This document shows, in pieces, positions 54,101-64,000 of a stretch of 64,000 nucleotides of DNA (its first letter is position 1; every line of letters starts with the position of its first letter). The translations under genes were made by a program, and so were the position numbers. This DNA comes from Chitinophagales bacterium (lineage in GTDB: Bacteria > Bacteroidota > Bacteroidia > Chitinophagales > Saprospiraceae): positions 1-64,000 of the forward strand of contig JAAFJY010000010.1 of the NCBI GenBank assembly GCA_013299105.1, given 5' to 3'. The notes beneath the pieces were generated by a model. It was given only the letters and a program-made list of their open reading frames with translations. It made no database searches and was not told where the DNA came from.

Positions 54101-57100
54101 AATAATGGCACGGCCAACATGGCGGGCCGTGCCATTGCGGCATTTCCAGTAAAAGAAGGATTGAAACAAAATGGAATAAGCGCCAACCGCACCCGTGGTC
54201 GACAGCCATTGCGGCATTTCCAGTAAAAGAAGGATTGAAACAGGCTATTTTAGAGGCAAAACAGCAAGGTTTTAGCATGCCATTGCGGCATTTCCAGTAA
54301 AAGAAGGATTGAAACGTTTACCCCCAAAAATCATCGTCATCCCTTTTTCGCGCCATTGCGGCATTTCCAGTAAAAGAAGGATTGAAACCCGTCAAAAAGC
54401 GTAGGCTTTCCACGTCGTTCAGCAGCCATTGCGGCATTTCCAGTAAAAGAAGGATTGAAACATTAAAAAATTACTTACCCTGCTGCAATTTTCGGACGCC
54501 ATTGCGGCATTTCCAGTAAAAGAAGGATTGAAACTCGGAAGGGGTATTCGTGGAAAAATGGTTTGATTCGCCATTGCGGCATTTCCAGTAAAAGAAGGAT
54601 TGAAACTCCGAAGACCTGCGAGTAGTACAAGCCAATGCGCGTACGCCATTGCGGCATTTCCAGTAAAAGAAGGATTGAAACGATGACGACGTACTACCGA
54701 TTGGCGACCCAATCCAGGGCCATTGCGGCATTTCCAGTAAAAGAAGGATTGAAACCAAAATAACCTCCTTGGTTTCATCGGCGCGCACCCAGGCCATTGC
54801 GGCATTTCCAGTAAAAGAAGGATTGAAACAGTAATGCAAATTCGATGATGGAATTTTCTGGTACGGCCATTGCGGCATTTCCAGTAAAAGAAGGATTGAA
54901 ACACCATGCCAAAAGCCTCAGCACCCTTGGCCACAAAATGCCATTGCGGCATTTCCAGTAAAAGAAGGATTGAAACTTAAATTTTGAACATTTGGTTAAC
55001 CATGAAACATGGGCCATTGCGGCATTTCCAGTAAAAGAAGGATTGAAACGATGATGATTTTGCCGCAATGGAAAGAATGGGCAGTGCCATTGCGGCATTT
55101 CCAGTAAAAGAAGGATTGAAACGCTTGTTCCCGGCTGCGGTTTTGTCGTATCTTATTTGGCCATTGCGGCATTTCCAGTAAAAGAAGGATTGAAACCATG
55201 AAAACGCAAGAACAGGAAAAGCCGAAAAAATTAGCCATTGCGGCATTTCCAGTAAAAGAAGGATTGAAACGCTCTTTCGCAACGAGCGCGGGATACAACC
55301 TATATAGTGCCATTGCGGCATTTCCAGTAAAAGAAGGATTGAAACCCCAAAATCAGACCTAGGGGGGATTGACGAAAACGTGCCATTGCGGCATTTCCAG
55401 TAAAAGAAGGATTGAAACCAGGCTGAACAATTCCCGAATCATCTACCAGCGTTCGGGCCATTGCGGCATTTCCAGTAAAAGAAGGATTGAAACACAGCCC
55501 GCCCCACCCTGCCAAGGTGGAATAAGGCGGGCCATTGCGGCATTTCCAGTAAAAGAAGGATTGAAACCTTGGCCAATGCGAATCAAGTTCTTTCCGTCGC
55601 GGAAAGCCATTGCGGCATTTCCAGTAAAAGAAGGATTGAAACGAAAGGCACACCTGACTTTGACGCGCCTACGCAGTTGCCATTGCGGCATTTCCAGTAA
55701 AAGAAGGATTGAAACATTCTTCTGGTGGAATGAACCTAAATATAACTTCCGTGCCATTGCGGCATTTCCAGTAAAAGAAGGATTGAAACCCGGAATTAAT
55801 CTTCATAGCCCGCCCGTACACCTCCCGCCATTGCGGCATTTCCAGTAAAAGAAGGATTGAAACCTTCTTGGTAGATCAGGTTGTCCGGCGTGTCCAGTAG
55901 CCATTGCGGCATTTCCAGTAAAAGAAGGATTGAAACAGATCGTAGATAGCCGCCGCAATGCCCATATTTAGAGCCATTGCGGCATTTCCAGTAAAAGAAG
56001 GATTGAAACTCCGAAGACCTGCGAGTAGTACAAGCCAATGCACGTGCCATTGCGGCATTTCCAGTAAAAGAAGGATTGAAACCCCGGTCCCCCCAGACAT
56101 CAATGGGAGCTAAGATTAAGCCATTGCGGCATTTCCAGTAAAAGAAGGATTGAAACATTCCCTACACATCTCCATACCGGGGATGTTTGCGGGCCATTGC
56201 GGCATTTCCAGTAAAAGAAGGATTGAAACCATAACCCCAGGAAACGCGGGGTGGTCATACTTTGCGCCATTGCGGCATTTCCAGTAAAAGAAGGATTGAA
56301 ACCTTCGACAATGTGGAGCATATCTGCGATGTTCGGCAATGCCATTGCGGCATTTCCAGTAAAAGAAGGATTGAAACTGGTTATGAATTACTCCAGCGCA
56401 AGCCTAGCAGGCTGGCCATTGCGGCATTTCCAGTAAAAGAAGGATTGAAACCAATAATTATCGGCGACTAATAATAATTGATAGACGAGCCATTGCGGCA
56501 TTTCCAGTAAAAGAAGGATTGAAACTGCTGCTTGCGGGCGACGTGACTTGTTTTGCTTATTGCCATTGCGGCATTTCCAGTAAAAGAAGGATTGAAACCC
56601 AGCAGCAGTTGCAGGTAGTCCAAGCCCATTTCGTGCCATTGCGGCATTTCCAGTAAAAGAAGGATTGAAACTTCTTGCCCGAACCGCTCCGAGGCTGGGT
56701 TTTCTGGAGCCATTGCGGCATTTCCAGTAAAAGAAGGATTGAAACCCATGTTCGGACCTCCCAATACAAAAAAGCCCTAAGGCCATTGCGGCATTTCCAG
56801 TAAAAGAAGGATTGAAACTTACAAGTTTTTTATCATCATTTGTCCCTACCTCATGCCATTGCGGCATTTCCAGTAAAAGAAGGATTGAAACTTAAGCGCT
56901 TCTACCGTTTCGTTATCGGTCGCTTTTGCCATTGCGGCATTTCCAGTAAAAGAAGGATTGAAACTTTTCTGGTTATGCGATACGATCTGATTGAACAAAT
57001 GCCATTGCGGCATTTCCAGTAAAAGAAGGATTGAAACATTAAAGAATCTTGCAAATACTGATCCAGTGGTATTGCCATTGCGGCATTTCCAGTAAAAGAA

Positions 57101-60100
57101 GGATTGAAACAAATCCTTTAAATTAGACATAATTAAATTAGTCGTGCCATTGCGGCATTTCCAGTAAAAGAAGGATTGAAACACCCGACTTTCACGGGAC
57201 CCAAAAAGGCGACCTTGCGGCCATTGCGGCATTTCCAGTAAAAGAAGGATTGAAACAGGTAAACAATTGGCTGACCGCCTCGCACTTGATGGTGCCATTG
57301 CGGCATTTCCAGTAAAAGAAGGATTGAAACGCCGATCAAAAAAGTAGTCAATCAATTGATAGTTACGTGCCATTGCGGCATTTCCAGTAAAAGAAGGATT
57401 GAAACATGAGGTCAATTGCAGACCGCAGTATTTTTTTTATGGCCATTGCGGCATTTCCAGTAAAAGAAGGATTGAAACGCGGCCCGGCGTTCGTCCAGGC
57501 CCAGGGCGATGAGGCGCCATTGCGGCATTTCCAGTAAAAGAAGGATTGAAACATAATCATCAAAACTCTACAAATCTATGAAAAATGTGCCATTGCGGCA
57601 TTTCCAGTAAAAGAAGGATTGAAACCAGAAAAATTGAAGCGCTTACATCTGCACAATGTTAGCCATTGCGGCATTTCCAGTAAAAGAAGGATTGAAACTT
57701 CCGGAAAAATCCAGATCGGTAGGCGGCGCAAATGCCATTGCGGCATTTCCAGTAAAAGAAGGATTGAAACGAACGGGTATTCGCATCTGGGGAAACCGTA
57801 CCGCATGCCATTGCGGCATTTCCAGTAAAAGAAGGATTGAAACTACCATTGAAACGCGCAACATGGAATTTGAAGCAGAAGCCATTGCGGCATTTCCAGT
57901 AAAAGAAGGATTGAAACAGATAATGCACCAGTGGCCACGCCACATAGGCAGCCGGCCATTGCGGCATTTCCAGTAAAAGAAGGATTGAAACTGCGCAACC
58001 CAAATCGCTAATGCCTCTGCATCGGCGGCCATTGCGGCATTTCCAGTAAAAGAAGGATTGAAACGTTTTGTTGGCTTTCTATGAAAGCTATGGGCAATAG
58101 GCCATTGCGGCATTTCCAGTAAAAGAAGGATTGAAACCCATTCTGGGAATCGGGCCCGTACAAACAACGGGCTGGCCATTGCGGCATTTCCAGTAAAAGA
58201 AGGATTGAAACGACCAAGCCGGGGTAAACAAGGGCAATGTAGTAATAGCCATTGCGGCATTTCCAGTAAAAGAAGGATTGAAACCGGCAATGGCCGCACG
58301 CGAAACGGTTTTGCGAGGTTCGCCATTGCGGCATTTCCAGTAAAAGAAGGATTGAAACCTTATGCTTTTCAATAGTAACCCCATCTCGATTTTTGCCATT
58401 GCGGCATTTCCAGTAAAAGAAGGATTGAAACGTCAACAGCGCTGGCACCAAACATGACATTTTTAGGGCCATTGCGGCATTTCCAGTAAAAGAAGGATTG
58501 AAACAAATTTTTGCGTAATGGCAGTACAAAACATAACGGCGGCCATTGCGGCATTTCCAGTAAAAGAAGGATTGAAACTATAGAGCGCGAAACTGCCTGT
58601 TCCGTCGCTTCGGGGCCATTGCGGCATTTCCAGTAAAAGAAGGATTGAAACTCGTTTGTTTTCCAGCCTTCTCGCCAGTACTCATTTCGCCATTGCGGCA
58701 TTTCCAGTAAAAGAAGGATTGAAACGACTATACCCGTTTTCACCCAATTGTCGAAAGTCCTGGCCATTGCGGCATTTCCAGTAAAAGAAGGATTGAAACC
58801 TTTGAACCAAATCATACGCAATGCCAAAAGTTCGGTGCCATTGCGGCATTTCCAGTAAAAGAAGGATTGAAACTTAACTGGCTTTCATCCGCAGCACCTT
58901 AATGGCGTTGTGCCATTGCGGCATTTCCAGTAAAAGAAGGATTGAAACGAAAGATACCAACTTTTTGCCCGCTCTTTTTCTCGGGCCATTGCGGCATTTC
59001 CAGTAAAAGAAGGATTGAAACGAAAACCGCGTCCAAGCTACTCCTACCATGAACAGCGGCCATTGCGGCATTTCCAGTAAAAGAAGGATTGAAACCACCT
59101 CCCAAGGGGTCTATTAGCATAGCCGCATTGTAGCCATTGCGGCATTTCCAGTAAAAGAAGGATTGAAACAATCGGACATACAAGACCAGGGAAAAACGCG
59201 ATCCGCGCCATTGCGGCATTTCCAGTAAAAGAAGGATTGAAACGAAACTGGTAAAAAAGACGATCAGCGCAGATGCTTATGCCATTGCGGCATTTCCAGT
59301 AAAAGAAGGATTGAAACTTATATAGTCTATGTTATTAAGTGCCGAATTTTCCCGCCATTGCGGCATTTCCAGTAAAAGAAGGATTGAAACCAAGCTCGTA
59401 ATGACCGTCATATACATAAAGGTTTTCGCCATTGCGGCATTTCCAGTAAAAGAAGGATTGAAACCGATTCTGCAAGGATCGGTGATTAAAATGTTGAAAT
59501 GCCATTGCGGCATTTCCAGTAAAAGAAGGATTGAAACGAGCACGGTCACGAGTTTGATGTAATTACAGCATCACGCCATTGCGGCATTTCCAGTAAAAGA
59601 AGGATTGAAACACCTAGGCATGATGATCAAGGTAAAAGAAAGCCACATGCCATTGCGGCATTTCCAGTAAAAGAAGGATTGAAACAGCGCAAGATTGAGT
59701 CATCTGGCAGGTTGTATTTGCGCCATTGCGGCATTTCCAGTAAAAGAAGGATTGAAACAATGCCCATTTGGTGATTGTAAAGCATCACCTCCTCATGCCA
59801 TTGCGGCATTTCCAGTAAAAGAAGGATTGAAACGCCTTTTCATCGAAATGAAATTCGAGGGCGGAAAACCGCCATTGCGGCATTTCCAGTAAAAGAAGGA
59901 TTGAAACTTTTTGCACTCATGGTTACTGTTTTGTTACGGTTTTCGCCATTGCGGCATTTCCAGTAAAAGAAGGATTGAAACAACAACCAAAATAAGGAAA
60001 CCCATGATCGACCTACTGCCATTGCGGCATTTCCAGTAAAAGAAGGATTGAAACTCCAATACGAATCGCAGAAAAACCGATAAGGTTAAGGCCATTGCGG

Positions 60101-63100
60101 CATTTCCAGTAAAAGAAGGATTGAAACTCTTTTTGAATCATGCCCGTGGTCGATTGCTTGGTCTGCCATTGCGGCATTTCCAGTAAAAGAAGGATTGAAA
60201 CACTAGAACCCATGCTAAATGGGTGCAAAATAAAGAATGCCATTGCGGCATTTCCAGTAAAAGAAGGATTGAAACGTTCACTTCATGAGATTTGAATTAG
60301 CTGCCCTGAGTGCCATTGCGGCATTTCCAGTAAAAGAAGGATTGAAACCTAAAATAGGGAAATTCACTCTACCTGACTACGTTGAGCCATTGCGGCATTT
60401 CCAGTAAAAGAAGGATTGAAACAATAAATTTCAAAAATATTTCCAAAAAAGCTTGCATAGCCATTGCGGCATTTCCAGTAAAAGAAGGATTGAAACCGGG
60501 CCCATCCGTCGTATCGCCAAGCTCCCGAACGAGCCATTGCGGCATTTCCAGTAAAAGAAGGATTGAAACGAAAAGCTGCAAAAAACGCTCGAATCTGTAA
60601 TGGGTGCCATTGCGGCATTTCCAGTAAAAGAAGGATTGAAACACTGTGAAAGAATCACCCAAAACAGCCACACAGCGCCGCCATTGCGGCATTTCCAGTA
60701 AAAGAAGGATTGAAACGCTCGCAGTTGATCGGGGTATGAAAAGAACGGGCGGCCATTGCGGCATTTCCAGTAAAAGAAGGATTGAAACAATTTCAATTCG
60801 TTCGAGGATCCCTCCTGAACTGGGGGCCATTGCGGCATTTCCAGTAAAAGAAGGATTGAAACACCAAGCAGTTTCACGAATTCGTGTGCAACCGGGTAGC
60901 CATTGCGGCATTTCCAGTAAAAGAAGGATTGAAACAATCGACCAAAGCCAAATCTATGATCCCACTCCTAGGCCATTGCGGCATTTCCAGTAAAAGAAGG
61001 ATTGAAACCCCAAATGGATTGGGAACCGCCTCCAGTGTTGGCGTGCCATTGCGGCATTTCCAGTAAAAGAAGGATTGAAACCAATGCTTAATTGACGAAT
61101 AGGGGTATTAGTTCCTATGCCATTGCGGCATTTCCAGTAAAAGAAGGATTGAAACTGAATCGGTTGGCCGTGACGAAAAGGGAAATCACGTGCCATTGCG
61201 GCATTTCCAGTAAAAGAAGGATTGAAACTCACGCATTGGGGTTGTATTGTCGGTAGTTGTTACCTGCCATTGCGGCATTTCCAGTAAAAGAAGGATTGAA
61301 ACTTCGGCTCAAGCTTCCGCCTATTCCAATCTTGCACAGCCATTGCGGCATTTCCAGTAAAAGAAGGATTGAAACATTGCTGGGATGATTTTTTCGGACC
61401 GAATTGTAGCAGGCCATTGCGGCATTTCCAGTAAAAGAAGGATTGAAACGCCAGTTAGGAAATTAAGTAGATCGCCAATGCTGTAGCCATTGCGGCATTT
61501 CCAGTAAAAGAAGGATTGAAACCATTCTTCCGAAATGCAGAACCAAGAAAGAATCGTAAGCCATTGCGGCATTTCCAGTAAAAGAAGGATTGAAACCCGA
61601 ACCGGAAATATCAACCAAATGTTTGCGCTAATGGCCATTGCGGCATTTCCAGTAAAAGAAGGATTGAAACCGCTCCAACCGGAACCTTTTCGGGGTTATC
61701 CGCGTCGGCCATTGCGGCATTTCCAGTAAAAGAAGGATTGAAACTATTGGGAGGGCCGAACATGGCAAACTCTAGGTCGTGCCATTGCGGCATTTCCAGT
61801 AAAAGAAGGATTGAAACCGAAAAGCTACAAGCAGATGCAGATGCTAAAAAGATGCCATTGCGGCATTTCCAGTAAAAGAAGGATTGAAACATTCAATCCC
61901 GGTCCGAAAATTCCCAGCTAACTGGGCCATTGCGGCATTTCCAGTAAAAGAAGGATTGAAACTTAAATCTCGAAAATATGTAGATCACCCTTACTGTAGC
62001 CATTGCGGCATTTCCAGTAAAAGAAGGATTGAAACGAATAACCTTTTGCTCTCTACTTCAAAAAGTTATGCGCCATTGCGGCATTTCCAGTAAAAGAAGG
62101 ATTGAAACATTTTTTTTGCTTCACCTTATCGGTTTTTTTGCGATTGCCATTGCGGCATTTCCAGTAAAAGAAGGATTGAAACAATATCAAAAATTCCGTC
62201 AATATTCTCTCGGGTTCTGCCATTGCGGCATTTCCAGTAAAAGAAGGATTGAAACTGGTTATGAATTACTCCAGCGCAAGCCTGACAGGCTGCCATTGCG
62301 GCATTTCCAGTAAAAGAAGGATTGAAACATACCTAATTCTTGGTACGTCCGGGACCTGATACGCGCCATTGCGGCATTTCCAGTAAAAGAAGGATTGAAA
62401 CCAGGCAGCTTCTTTTTTATCGGCCCATCGGCAGTATCGCCATTGCGGCATTTCCAGTAAAAGAAGGATTGAAACCGCTTATCGGAATAGACAGTTTCGC
62501 TACACACGCAGCGCCATTGCGGCATTTCCAGTAAAAGAAGGATTGAAACTGAAGGTCATCGATTTGGCTATACAGTGGTTGATGCGCCATTGCGGCATTT
62601 CCAGTAAAAGAAGGATTGAAACAAGAGCCTACTAATGCAGTCTGATTGGACGCCTTCTGGGCCATTGCGGCATTTCCAGTAAAAGAAGGATTGAAACTAC
62701 AACAGGGCGTAGCTGCTGCGGTGGCCAACGCCTTGCCATTGCGGCATTTCCAGTAAAAGAAGGATTGAAACAAAATAAATCAAAAGTAATTGCTCAGATA
62801 CTTGCATAGCCATTGCGGCATTTCCAGTAAAAGAAGGATTGAAACTCAAAACTTGCCAGCGGGTTTTCTTTGGTCGTTGTGGGCCATTGCGGCATTTCCA
62901 GTAAAAGAAGGATTGAAACCAAATCCCTGCTCTTCGAGCCTTAGCTGATCGTCCAGCCATTGCGGCATTTCCAGTAAAAGAAGGATTGAAACTGAATGTT
63001 ATGTCTTCTTCTCCACACCACCTCATAAAGCCATTGCGGCATTTCCAGTAAAAGAAGGATTGAAACTCTTGAGGAGGCGGAGTCGTCATGGGTTCTTCTG

Positions 63101-64000
63101 GGCCATTGCGGCATTTCCAGTAAAAGAAGGATTGAAACAAAGGCCATGCTCTATAACCTTTCCCTTTTCGAGAAGCCATTGCGGCATTTCCAGTAAAAGA
63201 AGGATTGAAACTTGTGCCAGTGGGGACGCCTTAGTTTTCTAAGCAAGGCCATTGCGGCATTTCCAGTAAAAGAAGGATTGAAACCCTCGCTTAGGTTTGC
63301 CTCTCTGAGGTCTGCCTCTCTGCCATTGCGGCATTTCCAGTAAAAGAAGGATTGAAACCGAACGAAACGACCCCGCCAAACTTCGATTTTGGGGGGCCAT
63401 TGCGGCATTTCCAGTAAAAGAAGGATTGAAACGCAAGAAAGGCACAAAAGACCATGCTCTGGATCGCTGCCATTGCGGCATTTCCAGTAAAAGAAGGATT
63501 GAAACTATTTTTCCAAGACGCGGTTGCAGCGCTTCCGGTTCCTGCCATTGCGGCATTTCCAGTAAAAGAAGGATTGAAACACCTTAATATTTTTTGCCTT
63601 CACATCCAGGTAAGCCGGCCATTGCGGCATTTCCAGTAAAAGAAGGATTGAAACAAGAGAATTTAAAAGCCTTGTGAAATGGCAGTTAATGCCATTGCGG
63701 CATTTCCAGTAAAAGAAGGATTGAAACGTGAAAACTACGAGCCCTACGAAACCGACCACCCAATAGCCATTGCGGCATTTCCAGTAAAAGAAGGATTGAA
63801 ACTTGGAGTTCGTAAATGTGGTCATTGGTGGGATTATTGCCATTGCGGCATTTCCAGTAAAAGAAGGATTGAAACTGCGTAACAAAGAGCCGTGACAAGG
63901 TCGAATCGGTTGCCATTGCGGCATTTCCAGTAAAAGAAGGATTGAAACCAGGTTGTCCAACTTGCCTAAGCAGCCAAAGCCCCGTGCCATTGCGGCATTT
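51181..64000 (+). CRISPR. Type I-B CRISPR array, 174 complete repeats plus a partial repeat, continues beyond the window
   Basis: The 37-bp repeat starts GCCATTGCGG, continues CATTTCCAGT, AAAAGAAGGA, and ends TTGAAAC. I located 174 complete copies, the first at 51181 and the last complete one at 63912, and a truncated copy at 63986. No variant repeat was noticed. The 174 spacers are mostly 36-37 nt (range seen 35-38); the mean unit is 12,805/174 = 73.6 nt. Orientation follows from the ATTGAAAC 3' end, adjacent cas genes and the upstream leader, so the newest spacers are at the left. The full array is longer and the trailer end is not in view. Translations of the array give meaningless repeated peptides. 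Confidence 0.99.

Noticed and set aside
55013-55085. Spacer 53 contains GCCGCAATGG, the reverse complement of part of the repeat
   Set aside because: Only 10 nt; probably coincidence.
51297-63175. Further spacer similarities of 10-12 nt (for example spacers 25/106 sharing ACTTTTTGCCCG, 11/130, 6/164) and the loosely similar AT-rich pair 126/158
   Set aside because: With about 15,000 spacer pairs, a 12-nt match is expected about once by chance; only overlaps of about 20 nt or more are reported.
51116-63990. Many reading frames on both strands across the CRISPR array, giving peptides such as FQSFFYWKCRNG, FNPSFTGNAAMA, SILLLLEMPQW and AIAAFPVKEGLK
   Set aside because: They are translations of the 37-bp repeat in its different frames with spacer residues between. 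They have no start signals or composition of real proteins.
1-64000. tRNA and rRNA genes
   Set aside because: None recognised by eye on either strand; a covariance-model search would be needed to exclude a tRNA fully.

Overview
The window looks like a chromosome segment of a filamentous or gliding Bacteroidota, most plausibly Saprospiraceae (Haliscomenobacter-like). That is inference from three things: Bacteroidota-type promoter boxes (TTTG/TTG, about 20 nt, TAnnTTTG), a type IX secretion C-terminal sorting domain, and families common in that group (DUF4292 lipoprotein next to an EnvC-like protein and a TPR protein, YncE/phosphoesterase fusion, Uma2 proteins). No rRNA or tRNA gene was recognised.

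Positions 1-41,200 are ordinary chromosome with loosely packed genes. They include the edge of an IS3-type element; a lipoprotein trehalase; YbaB; TatC; a PLP-dependent deaminase-like enzyme; two alpha/beta hydrolases; HflX; a TPR / DUF4292 / EnvC-like envelope operon; ribokinase; an AAA-ATPase/PD-(D/E)XK protein; YqeY; an ALDH7-type dehydrogenase; a CoF-synthetase-like adenylate-forming enzyme; PurC; a beta-propeller phosphoesterase; a T9SS-exported fibronectin III protein; a PQQ-type sugar dehydrogenase; a membrane-anchored papain-like protease; an orphan propeller-like protein; and an NAD(P) epimerase, BBE-type flavoenzyme and PhlG-like hydrolase. The gaps carry at least three families of short dispersed elements with inverted ends: A of 311 bp, B of 125 bp, and C of about 213 bp. 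There is also a 163-bp near-palindrome upstream of yqeY.

Positions 41,200-64,000 are a complete type I-B CRISPR-Cas locus. A WYL-domain regulator is followed by a 21-bp inverted repeat (possible operator), then cas8b-cas7-cas5-cas3-cas6-cas1-cas2-cas4, all on the + strand with short gaps or overlaps. A 199-nt leader with a recognisable Bacteroidota promoter follows. The array has 174 complete, apparently identical 37-bp repeats, a truncated 175th at the window edge and 174 spacers, so the full array is larger. The crRNAs should guide Cascade (Cas8b/7/5, with Cas6 processing) and Cas3; Cas1-Cas2-Cas4 insert new spacers at the leader.

The array contains internal evidence of how it was built. 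One spacer is an exact duplicate, two pairs are near-identical variants that share their 5' end, and three pairs overlap on opposite strands. Reading one member of an opposite-strand pair as the flank of the other gives the base triplets next to four protospacers: TTG, TTG, TTG and TTA. That is a PAM prediction (5'-TTR or TTN) made from this window alone. The interference genes look more AT-rich than cas6-cas1-cas2-cas4, which suggests a mosaic locus.
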